Part shown: piece by piece, positions 56,825 to 64,000 of the stretch
How the letters are laid out: each line of letters begins with the position of its first letter
Numbering within the stretch: the first letter of the stretch is position 1
Assembly: GCF_017491605.1 (NCBI RefSeq)
Contig: NZ_JAFGYY010000010.1
Location: 1-64,000, forward strand
Origin: Pseudomonas sp. 30_B
Lineage (GTDB): Bacteria > Pseudomonadota > Gammaproteobacteria > Pseudomonadales > Pseudomonadaceae
DNA: 64,000 nucleotides
Direction: 5' to 3'
Position numbers and translations under genes: made by a program
Notes under the pieces: model-generated
What the model saw: only the letters and a program-made list of their open reading frames with translations
Databases searched by the model: none
Told to the model about the DNA's origin: nothing

Positions 56825-58663
56825 ATGGATCGCCTGAAGTCCTCCTTTGCCACCTATCTCGGACTTGGCGGCCTGCTCTGTGTTCTGCTGCTGGCCAGTG
56901 CCTGGCTCGGCCATGAGCTGGCCAGCAGCGAGCGGCAACGGGTTCGCGAACGCCTGAGCTACCAGGCGCGCGCCCTCGCCCACCAGCTGGAAGCCAACCT
57001 GCACGAACAGGTTCAGGGCCTGAACCTGCTGGCGCAGATCTGGACCCACCACGGGCGCATCCCGCGCTCGGAGTGGGAGCTCAATGCGCGCTTCTACATC
57101 GACAACTTCCCCGGCTACCAGTCGATCCAGTGGGCCGATGCGGGCCTGCGCATCCGCTGGGTGGAGCCTCTGGAAGGCAACGAGGTGGCGCTGAACTACT
57201 GGCTGTCGCCGATGAGCCCCGGCTACGCCACTGCGATCGCCGCCCGCGACACCGGAAAGCCAGGCTTGAGCGACAGCATCGAGCTGCTCCAGGGCGGGCG
57301 CGGCTTCGTGCTCTACACACCGGTCTACCTGCGCGGCGCAGACGGTACGCGGATATTCGACGGTTTCATGGAAGGCATCTTCCGTGTCGGCAACCTGATG
57401 GACCATCTGCTGAAGCAGGCCGACGACCAGTTGTTCAGCGTGCGCCTGCTGGAACATGGCCAGCCGCTCTATACCCGCGACCAGCCGGACAGCCGGGCCG
57501 AGGACACCCTGCGCCTGCCGTTGCAGCTGCTGAACAATCGCAATTTCGAGCTGGAGCTCAGCCCCAGCGCGACGCTGGTGCAGTCGCTCTCCACACCGTT
57601 GCCGACGGTTGTCTTCTGCGCTGCCGTGACCATCAGCCTGCTGCTGGTCGCCGCCCTCGCCCTGGCGCGGGACAACGCCCGCCGCGCCACCGCGCTGAGC
57701 GCCAGCAACCGCCTGCTCAACCTGGAAGCCGAGCAGCGCCAGGCCATCGAGGGCCACCTGCTCGACAGCCGCGAGCGCCTGCAACTGGTCCTGGACCTCA
57801 CCGACTCCAGCCGCGACGCCCTGTTCATCTTCGACCTGCAGACCCGCGAGCTGCTGCACATGAATCGCGCCACCTACAGCAGTCTGGGCTACAGCGCCGA
57901 GGACTTTCGCCAGCTGCTGCGCGACGACCCGGAACGGCTGATCCCCGGCTTCTTCGCCTGGCTGCAGCTGGTGCAGCAGGCCAACCGGCTGAACCTGGCG
58001 ATGATCTTCCAGCGCGAGATGCAGCGCCGTGACGGCAGCCTGCAGGCGGCGGAAATCAATACCCAGCTGGCCCGCCAGGGCGAACGCGAGTACCTGATCG
58101 CCGTGGCCCGCGACAATGGCGAACGCCTGCAACTGGAAGCCCAGTTGCAGAAGCAGTCGCAGCAGGACGGCCTCACCGGCCTGTTCAACCGTCGCTACTT
58201 CGACCGCCAGCTGCAGAGCGAATGGCGCCGCCTGCGCCGCTCCGATTCACCGCTGGCGATCCTGATGCTCGACGTCGACCACTTCAAACTGTTCAACGAC
58301 TGCCTCGGCCACCTGGCCGGCGACGACGCCCTGCGCCGGGTCGCCGGGGCCCTGCGCGGCTGTCTGCAGCGCGAAGGCGATGCGGCCTGCCGCTACGGTG
58401 GCGAGGAGTTCGTGATCATCCTCGCCGATACCAGCCTGAATGGGGCGACCCATGTGGCCGCGCGGGTGCACCAGCACATCGCCGAACTGGCCATCGCCCA
58501 CCCGGCGACAGAGCTGGGGCGACTGACCATCAGCATCGGCGTGGCCATTGCCAAGCCTGGTCAGGACAGCGAGCCGGACCAATTGATCGCCCAGGCGGAC
58601 CAGGCGCTGTATGCGGCGAAGCGCAAGGGACGGAACCAGACGTGCGTGTGGCCGGTGGAGTGA
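56825..58663 (+). CDS. Membrane diguanylate cyclase with CHASE-type sensor, PAS and GGDEF domains
   Basis: A 612-residue signalling protein making cyclic di-GMP. TM1 lies at about residues 10-30, a periplasmic CHASE-like sensor at ~50-230 (SEWELNARFYIDNFPGYQSIQWAD), TM2 at ~258-280, a coil and PAS-like domain at ~285-440 and GGDEF at ~450-610. The active site is GGEEF (525-529), so catalysis is expected. The product-inhibition I-site RxxD is present as REGD (516-519), exactly five residues before. No EAL domain. The sensed ligand is unknown. Confidence 0.93.
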   Translation: MDRLKSSFATYLGLGGLLCVLLLASAWLGHELASSERQRVRERLSYQARALAHQLEANLHEQVQGLNLLAQIWTHHGRIPRSEWELNARFYIDNFPGYQSIQWADAGLRIRWVEPLEGNEVALNYWLSPMSPGYATAIAARDTGKPGLSDSIELLQGGRGFVLYTPVYLRGADGTRIFDGFMEGIFRVGNLMDHLLKQADDQLFSVRLLEHGQPLYTRDQPDSRAEDTLRLPLQLLNNRNFELELSPSATLVQSLSTPLPTVVFCAAVTISLLLVAALALARDNARRATALSASNRLLNLEAEQRQAIEGHLLDSRERLQLVLDLTDSSRDALFIFDLQTRELLHMNRATYSSLGYSAEDFRQLLRDDPERLIPGFFAWLQLVQQANRLNLAMIFQREMQRRDGSLQAAEINTQLARQGEREYLIAVARDNGERLQLEAQLQKQSQQDGLTGLFNRRYFDRQLQSEWRRLRRSDSPLAILMLDVDHFKLFNDCLGHLAGDDALRRVAGALRGCLQREGDAACRYGGEEFVIILADTSLNGATHVAARVHQHIAELAIAHPATELGRLTISIGVAIAKPGQDSEPDQLIAQADQALYAAKRKGRNQTCVWPVE

Positions 58664-58676
58664 GGATGGCGTTTGT

Positions 58677-58754
58677 GTAGGAGCGAGCTTGCTCGCGAAC
58701 AAGCTGTCCGACAGCTCCGGAGTCAAGCGGGTTCGCGAGCAAGCTCGCTCCTAC
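58677..58754. repeat. Inverted pair of GTAGGAGCGAGCTTGCTCGCGAAC palindromes
   Basis: Intact units at 58677-58700 and 58731-58754 in opposite orientation, with a 30-bp spacer that differs from that at 10397-10426. Located between convergent genes (diguanylate cyclase and ABC permease) and likely acting as a bidirectional stop. Confidence 0.85.
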
Positions 58755-58766
58755 GAAGAGCAGCCC

Positions 58767-59891
58767 CTACGCCATCTGCCCGATGGTCCGGCGGAAGCGC
58801 CAGAGGGCGCAGAAGAAGAACGCCGCACCGATCCCGACGATGGCCAGCAGCTGCGGCCAGACGATGGACAGGTCCGCGCCGCGGTAGAGAATCGCCTGCG
58901 CCAGGCTGACGAAGTGGGTGGTCGGCGCCGCCAGCATGATGTGCTGCACCAGCTCCGGCATGCTCTCGCGCGGCGTGGTGCCGCCGGAGAGGATCTGCAG
59001 CGGCATCAGCGTGAGGATCACCAGCAGCCCCAGCTGCGGCATCGAGCGCGCCACGGTGCCGAGGAAGATGCCCATGGACGTGGTGGCGAACAGGTGCAAC
59101 GCCGCGCCCAGCAGGAACAGCCCCACCGAGCCGCTGATCGGCACGTCCAGCCAGCCGCGCACCACCAGTTGCAGCGAGATCGCCGCCGCCACCAGCACGA
59201 CGGTGCCCATGGACCAGACCTTGGCCATCATGATCTCGAAGGCGGTCAGCGGCATCACCAGCAGGTGTTCCACCGTGCCGTGCTCGCGCTCGCGGATCAG
59301 CGCGGCGCCGGTGAGGATGATCGACAGCATGGTGATCTGGTTGATCACCTCCATCACCGCGCCGAACCAGGCCTGGGTCAGGTTCGGGTTGAACTCCATG
59401 CGCACCGCCAGCTCCGCCGGCATCGCCGCTTCGGCGCGGTAGCGGCTGACGAACTCGCGCACCTCGGTGCCGACGATGTTCTGGATGTAGCCGGCGCCGG
59501 AGAAGGCCTGGCCGGTCTGCGTCGCATCGACGTTGACCTGGATCGCCGGCTGCCGCCCGGCCAGCACATCGCGCTGGAAGTCCGGCGGAATGTCCAGGGT
59601 GAAGGTGTACAGGCCGACGTCCATGCCGCGGTCCATCTGTGCGTGGCCGATCATTTCCGGCACCCGGAAATACGGCGGCTGGAAGGCGTTGACGATGCGC
59701 GAGGAGAGCTGCGACTGGTCCTCGTCGACGATGGCGATCGGCGCGTGGTGCAGGGTTTCCGGCACGCCGGTGGCCGAGCTGTAGACGCCCAGGGTGAAGG
59801 CCCAGGCGATCAGGATCAGCATCGCGTAGTCGCGGCCCAGGCTGCGGAATTCCTTGATGCCGAGGTTGAAGATGTTCGCCAGCGTGTTCAT
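58767..59891 (-). CDS. ABC-2 type transporter permease (YbhR/YbhS-like)
   Basis: A 374-residue inner-membrane protein with one N-terminal span, a long periplasmic loop (about residues 50-170) and five C-terminal spans. The layout and the ...EREHGTVEHLLVMPLTAFEIMMAK signature are those of drug-type ABC-2 permeases. Last gene of the operon HlyD - ATPase/permease fusion - permease; the ATPase stop is 1 bp before its start. Substrate unknown; the related YbhFSR system exports drugs or cations. Confidence 0.9.
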   Translation of the reverse strand: MNTLANIFNLGIKEFRSLGRDYAMLILIAWAFTLGVYSSATGVPETLHHAPIAIVDEDQSQLSSRIVNAFQPPYFRVPEMIGHAQMDRGMDVGLYTFTLDIPPDFQRDVLAGRQPAIQVNVDATQTGQAFSGAGYIQNIVGTEVREFVSRYRAEAAMPAELAVRMEFNPNLTQAWFGAVMEVINQITMLSIILTGAALIREREHGTVEHLLVMPLTAFEIMMAKVWSMGTVVLVAAAISLQLVVRGWLDVPISGSVGLFLLGAALHLFATTSMGIFLGTVARSMPQLGLLVILTLMPLQILSGGTTPRESMPELVQHIMLAAPTTHFVSLAQAILYRGADLSIVWPQLLAIVGIGAAFFFCALWRFRRTIGQMA

Positions 59892-59892
59892 C

Positions 59893-62628
59893 TCAGACCT
59901 CCTGCTTCTTCAGGCAGGCCACGCTGAGCAACGTCAGCACCACCACCATCGCCAGCAACGGCAGGTAGTAGACCCACAGGTCGGCAAAACCCAGCGCCTT
60001 GGAGAAGGCGCCACGGCTGACGATGAGGAAATGCGAGGTCGGGTAGAGCTGGCCGATCACCGCCGCCGCACCTTCCAGCGAGGACACCGGGTGGATCAGC
60101 CCGGAGAACTGGATCGCCGGGATCATGGTGGCGATGGCGGTGCCGAACACCGCGGCGATCTGGCTCTTCATGAAGGTCGAGAGCAGCAGGCCGAGGCCGG
60201 TGCTGGTCACCACGTAGAGGAACGCGCCGACCAGCAGCGCCAGGAAGCTGCCCTTGAGCGGCACCTGGAACAGCAGCACGGCCATCGCCAGCATCAGCAC
60301 GAAGTTGATCATGCCCATGCCGATGTAGGGCAACTGCTTGCCGAGCAGGAACTCCAGGCGCGTGACCGGGGTGACGTAGAGGTTGGTGATCGAGCCCAGC
60401 TCCTTCTCGCGCACCACGCCCAGGGCGGTGAGCATCGCCGGGATCATGATCAGCAGCAGCGGAATCACCGCCGGCACCATGGCCTTGAGGCTCTCCACGT
60501 CCGGGTTGTAGCGGAAGCGCACTTCGGTGCTGGCCGCCGCGCTGGCGGCGGCGTTGCCGTTTTGCCGCGCGAGGTCGGCCAGGTAGCTGGCGTGCAGCCC
60601 CTGCACATAGCCGAGCACGGTGTTGGCCCGGGTCGGCATGGCGCCGTCGATCCATACGCCGATGGCCGGGTCGGCGCCGCGCTTCAGGTCGCGGCCAAAG
60701 TTAGGCGGTATCTCCACGGCCAGGCTGATGTCGCCGCTGCGCAGGCGCCGTTCCAGTTCCTCGGGGTTCTGGATCGGCGCCTTCTCGATGAAATAGCGCG
60801 AGCCGGAGATGTTCAGCGCATAGGCCTGGCTGGTGGTGGTCTGGTCGCGGTCGAGCACCGCGTAGGTGAGGTCCTCGACATCCATGTTGATGCCGTAGCC
60901 GATGATGAACATCAGCAGCGCGGTGCCCAGCAGCGCCAGGGTCAGGCGGATCGGGTCGCGGCGCAGCTCCATGGCCTCGCGGCGCGCGTAGCTGAACAGG
61001 CGCAGCCAGCTGAAGCGGTCGCTGCCCTGGTAGCGGGTGGGCGCGGCAGGCTGCTCGGGGGCGGGAGTGGCGTCGGGCACCGGCGCGCTGCCGGCGGCCT
61101 CTTCCAGATAGGCGATGAAGGTGGCTTCCAGGGTCGGCAGGCCGCGCTTGTCGATCAGCCCCTGCGGGGTGTCGCTGTCGAGCACCTTGCCGGCGTGCAT
61201 CAGCGAGATGCGGTCGCAGCGCTCGGCCTCGTTCATGAAGTGGGTGGAGATGAAGATGGTCACGCCGTCGTTGCGCGACAGCTCCACCATCAGCTCCCAG
61301 AAGCCGTCGCGGGCCACCGGGTCGACGCCCGAGGTGGGCTCGTCGAGGATCAGGATTTCCGGCTTGTGGATCACCGCCACGGCCAGCGACAGGCGCTGGC
61401 GGATGCCCAGCGGCAGGCTGTCGGGCAGCTCGTTGCTCACCTTGCCCAAATCGAAACGTTCGAGCATTTCCTGCACGCGAGGCGCGATCTGCTCGTGCGG
61501 GAGGTGAAACAGCTTCGCGTGCAGTTCGAGGTTCTGCAGCACCGTCAGCTCGGCGTACAGCGAGAAGGCTTGGGACATGTAGCCGACGCGCCGGCGCGTG
61601 GCCATGTCGTTGGCGTTTACCGGCTGGCCGAACAGCGCGCAGGTCCCTTCGCTGGCCGGCAGCAGGCCGGTGAGCATCTTCATGGTAGTGGACTTGCCGC
61701 AGCCGTTGGAGCCGAGGAAGCCGAAGATTTCCCCGCGCTCGATGCGGAAGCTGACGCGGTCCACCGCGACGAAATCGCCGAAGCGGCAGGTCAGTCCCTC
61801 GGCCTCGATGGCGATCTGCGGCGCGCCTTCATTCTGCGCGCGCGGCGGAATCACCAGCTTGTGGTGCCCGGCGCGCTTGCTCTCGGGCAGCAGCGCGATG
61901 AAGGCCTCTTCGAGATTCTGCGTGCCGGTGTGCTCGCGCAGTTCGGCGGGCGTGCCGGTGGCGAGCACCTTGCCCTCGTCCATCGCCACCAGGTGGTCGA
62001 AGCGCTCGGCCTCCTCCATGTAGGCAGTGGCCACCAGCACGCTCATGCCTTCGCGGCCGGCGCGGATGCGCGCGATCAATTCCCAGAACTGGTTGCGCGA
62101 CAGCGGGTCGACGCCGGTGGTGGGCTCGTCGAGGATCAGCAGGTCGGGATCGTGGATCAGCGCGCAGCACAGTCCGAGCTTCTGTTTCATGCCGCCGGAG
62201 AGCTTGCCCGCCGGGCGCTCGGCGAAGGGCGCAAGCCCCGTGCTGTGCAGCAGGTCGGCGATGCGCCGCTCGCGCTCGGCCTTGTCGTGGCCGAACAGGC
62301 GGCCGAAGAAATCGACGTTCTCGAACACCGAGAGCGTCGGGTAGAGGTTCTTGCCCAGGCCCTGGGGCATGTAGGCGATGCGCGGGCACACGGCGCGGCG
62401 GTGGCGGGCGTCGCGCATGTCGCCGCCGAGCACCTGGATCTCGCCGTCCTGCATCTTCCGCGCGCCGGCCAGCAGCGCCAGCAGGCTGGACTTGCCGACG
62501 CCGTCCGGGCCGATCAGGCCGACCATGCGGTTGGCCGGGATTTCCAGGGTGACGTCGTCCACTGCGCGGGTCTGCCCATAGCGCAGCGAGACGCCAGCCA
62601 GACGGGCCACGCAGTCGGCGGCGTTCAT
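59893..62628 (-). CDS. Fused ABC transporter: two ATPase domains plus ABC-2 permease (RbbA-like)
   Basis: A 911-residue protein. First ATPase at about residues 5-235 (Walker [10 protein letters not shown], signature LSGGMKQK, Walker [11 protein letters not shown]); second at ~275-500 (Walker [10 protein letters not shown], degenerate signature LPLGIRQR, Walker [11 protein letters not shown]). The permease domain spans residues ~535-911 with one span before and five spans after a periplasmic loop. This domain order matches RbbA/YhiH-type exporters. Its ATG overlaps the HlyD gene stop (ATGA). An in-frame start 33 bp upstream would lie in the HlyD gene. Confidence 0.92.
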   Translation of the reverse strand: MNAADCVARLAGVSLRYGQTRAVDDVTLEIPANRMVGLIGPDGVGKSSLLALLAGARKMQDGEIQVLGGDMRDARHRRAVCPRIAYMPQGLGKNLYPTLSVFENVDFFGRLFGHDKAERERRIADLLHSTGLAPFAERPAGKLSGGMKQKLGLCCALIHDPDLLILDEPTTGVDPLSRNQFWELIARIRAGREGMSVLVATAYMEEAERFDHLVAMDEGKVLATGTPAELREHTGTQNLEEAFIALLPESKRAGHHKLVIPPRAQNEGAPQIAIEAEGLTCRFGDFVAVDRVSFRIERGEIFGFLGSNGCGKSTTMKMLTGLLPASEGTCALFGQPVNANDMATRRRVGYMSQAFSLYAELTVLQNLELHAKLFHLPHEQIAPRVQEMLERFDLGKVSNELPDSLPLGIRQRLSLAVAVIHKPEILILDEPTSGVDPVARDGFWELMVELSRNDGVTIFISTHFMNEAERCDRISLMHAGKVLDSDTPQGLIDKRGLPTLEATFIAYLEEAAGSAPVPDATPAPEQPAAPTRYQGSDRFSWLRLFSYARREAMELRRDPIRLTLALLGTALLMFIIGYGINMDVEDLTYAVLDRDQTTTSQAYALNISGSRYFIEKAPIQNPEELERRLRSGDISLAVEIPPNFGRDLKRGADPAIGVWIDGAMPTRANTVLGYVQGLHASYLADLARQNGNAAASAAASTEVRFRYNPDVESLKAMVPAVIPLLLIMIPAMLTALGVVREKELGSITNLYVTPVTRLEFLLGKQLPYIGMGMINFVLMLAMAVLLFQVPLKGSFLALLVGAFLYVVTSTGLGLLLSTFMKSQIAAVFGTAIATMIPAIQFSGLIHPVSSLEGAAAVIGQLYPTSHFLIVSRGAFSKALGFADLWVYYLPLLAMVVVLTLLSVACLKKQEV

Positions 62629-63698
62629 TGCGGGACCTTGATCTGCAGCTGCGCCGGCCATTCAACCTGCGGATCGAGGCGCAGGTAGGCCATGCCCGGT
62701 ACGCCGGTCTTCACGTAGGTGATGTACTTCGCCAGCAGGCCCGGATCGAGGCGCGCCTTGACGCGGAACATCAGCTTCTCGCGCTCGTTGGCGGTCTCCA
62801 CGGTCTTGGGCGTGAACTGCGCCACGCTGGCCACGTAGGACACTTTCGCCGGGATCACGTACTGCGGCACGGCATCGATCACCAGGTGCACTTCCTGGCC
62901 CAGTTCGACCTTGCCGGCCTGGCCCGAGGGCAGGAAGAAGGTCATGTAGACGTCGGCCAGGTCGACCATGTTGAGCAGCTTGCCGCCGGCCGCCAGCACT
63001 TCGCCCGGCTGCGCCACGCGGTACTGTACGCGGCCGTTGCGCGGTGCCTTGAGCAGGCTGTCGTCGATGTCCGCCTGCAGGCGCACGGTGCTCGCGGTGG
63101 CGGCCTCGATGGCCGACTGCGCCTCGATCACCTGGGAACGCGCGGCAGCGATGCCAGCCTGGGCCGAGACCACTTGCGAGCGCGATGCGGCCAGCGCGGC
63201 CTGGGCGCTCTGCATCACCGCGCGGTCGTCATCCAGTTGCTGCTGCGGCAGGGCATTGCGTTTGACCAACTGCTCGGTGCGGCTGAAGCGCTTCTGCGCG
63301 GCGGTCAGTTCCGCCTGGCGTTGCGCGACCACGGCTTCGGCGGTGGATTTCTCGCTGGTGCGCTGGGCCACCAGGGATTCGGCGGTGAGCTGGGCGTTCT
63401 GCGCCCGCCGCACCTCCGCCTGGGCCTGGGCGAGCTGGGCCTGGAGCACCTGGGTGTCCATCTTCGCCACCACGTCGCCGGCTTTCACGAAGTCGCCTTC
63501 GTCCACCAGGATTTCCGCCACGCGGCCGGGCAGCTTGGTGGCCACGTCGACTTCGGTGGCCTCGATGCGTCCATTGCCGCTGGCGAAGCCTTCGGGGAGG
63601 CCGGTCGGCTTGAAGGTCTGCCAGGCCAGCGCGGCGAGCACGGCAGCCACCACCACGATCAGTCCGCGGGTGCGCCAGCTTTTTGCGATTCCTGTCAT
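62625..63698 (-). CDS. HlyD/EmrA-type membrane fusion protein (YbhG-like)
   Basis: A 357-residue periplasmic adaptor. One N-terminal span ([17 protein letters not shown]), a lipoyl-like half ([24 protein letters not shown]), a long coiled-coil hairpin (about residues 75-210, Ala/Gln-rich), then the second lipoyl half and beta-barrel. It is the first gene of the ABC export operon. Start: ATG 63698 has GAGG eight bases upstream and avoids a 14-residue extension from 63740. Confidence 0.92.
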   Translation of the reverse strand: MTGIAKSWRTRGLIVVVAAVLAALAWQTFKPTGLPEGFASGNGRIEATEVDVATKLPGRVAEILVDEGDFVKAGDVVAKMDTQVLQAQLAQAQAEVRRAQNAQLTAESLVAQRTSEKSTAEAVVAQRQAELTAAQKRFSRTEQLVKRNALPQQQLDDDRAVMQSAQAALAASRSQVVSAQAGIAAARSQVIEAQSAIEAATASTVRLQADIDDSLLKAPRNGRVQYRVAQPGEVLAAGGKLLNMVDLADVYMTFFLPSGQAGKVELGQEVHLVIDAVPQYVIPAKVSYVASVAQFTPKTVETANEREKLMFRVKARLDPGLLAKYITYVKTGVPGMAYLRLDPQVEWPAQLQIKVPQ

Positions 63699-63843
63699 CC
63701 GATGATCCTCGTCTGCTGCGCTCTGATTCGAGCGAATCATGAAGGGATCATCGGTGATCGGTGGCGAATGGGGCTTGATGCAAGTCAGGCGTGACTAGGA
63801 AATTTCCTACACGCCAGATGTGGCGGGGGCCTGAGCCCCGCGA

Positions 63844-64000
63844 TCAGGGCTGGACGATGAGGTTGTTGAAGAGGACCTCGTCCACCAGCGGCTTCCCCTC
63901 TTCCTGCTGCAGCACGTCCTGCACCTGCTTGAGGGCCTCCTGGCGCAGCTTCTCCTTGCCCTCGACGCTGCCGAGGGAGTCGTCGGTCTGCTGGGCGAAC
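63844..64000 (-). CDS. FliL-like flagellar basal-body protein (C-terminal end, cut by window edge)
   Basis: The - strand frame gives 51 codons and a TGA at 63844-63846, ending EEGKPLVDEVLFNNLIVQP. The EGKEKLRQEALKQVQDVLQQE pattern followed by a short beta-strand end is that of FliL-family C-termini. The gene continues beyond the window. From memory PA5233 in PAO1, beside the same ABC operon, is annotated fliL-like and is separate from the main flagellar clusters. Based on a short fragment, so moderate confidence. Confidence 0.65.
   Translation of the reverse strand, partial: FAQQTDDSLGSVEGKEKLRQEALKQVQDVLQQEEGKPLVDEVLFNNLIVQP

Noticed and set aside
59854..62688. 944-codon + strand frame opposite the ABC transporter
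   Set aside because: His/Gln/Arg/Val-rich translation without domains; the - strand frame has all ABC motifs.

Overview
The window is a stretch of high-GC chromosome from a Pseudomonas of the P. aeruginosa / P. nitroreducens / P. citronellolis type. The evidence is the gene content and order: ftsY / M16 peptidase pair / rsmD, coaD, fdx1, mutM, cysQ-nudE, gcvTHP, ubiI-ubiH-pepP-yecA and zapA-6S RNA-fau, together with Pseudomonas-type dispersed palindromes (GTAGGAGCG...CGCTCCTAC). From memory, the order matches blocks near PA0357-PA0373, PA5175-PA5186 and PA5213-PA5233 of PAO1, joined differently here. No database search was run. There is no prophage, IS element, CRISPR array or tRNA gene.

Layout. 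1-5.7 kb: 5' end of ftsY, two M16 peptidases, rsmD, a YheT-type hydrolase and an acetyltransferase. 5.8-10.3 kb: a TetR regulator divergent from an oxidation operon (aldehyde dehydrogenase, Tat-exported small protein, GMC alcohol oxidoreductase). 10.6-15.9 kb: coaD and fdx1, which as I recall are adjacent in PAO1, here separated by an AraC regulator, an NCS1 permease, a 51-residue membrane protein translationally coupled to the permease, and an aldehyde dehydrogenase broken by a one-base frameshift. 16-24.5 kb: ggt, a Na/Pi-type transporter, an acyltransferase, mutM, cysQ, nudE, a HAD nucleotidase and kbp. 24.6-28.8 kb: LysR, fdhD and a YdeP-like molybdopterin oxidoreductase. 29.2-31 kb: two tandem glycine-zipper proteins with Asp/His-rich tails and a small periplasmic protein. 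31-34.1 kb: thioesterase, iron-type alcohol dehydrogenase and thyA. 34.3-41 kb: a periplasmic respiratory module made of a three-subunit dehydrogenase (Tat subunit, GMC flavoprotein, triheme cytochrome c), an anchored octaheme cytochrome with TPRs, and two DUF2388-like exported proteins. 41.8-46.4 kb: the glycine cleavage operon gcvT-gcvH-gcvP. 46.4-49.7 kb: ferric-iron ABC transporter genes. 49.9-56 kb: ubiquinone hydroxylases, pepP, yecA, zapB-like, zapA, 6S RNA, fau and a 43-residue membrane protein. 56.2-64 kb: an EVE-domain protein, a membrane diguanylate cyclase, an HlyD/ABC exporter operon and the 3' end of a fliL-like gene.

The most interesting non-coding feature is a roughly 390-bp repeat present twice (31032-31428 and 41361-41747), both times on the + strand between convergent genes. 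The copies differ mainly by paired changes in hairpin stems, which suggests a structured RNA. Both keep two hairpins whose six-base loops (AUGGAU, AGGGAU) fit the RsmA/CsrA target CANGGANG. Both end in the same pair of REP-like palindromes. Other regulatory candidates are a palindrome inside the promoter of the TetR-controlled operon, 8-bp direct repeats 20 bp apart upstream of the broken aldehyde dehydrogenase, a Fur-box-like palindrome upstream of the ferric-binding protein gene, and a terminator-like hairpin between gcvH and gcvP.
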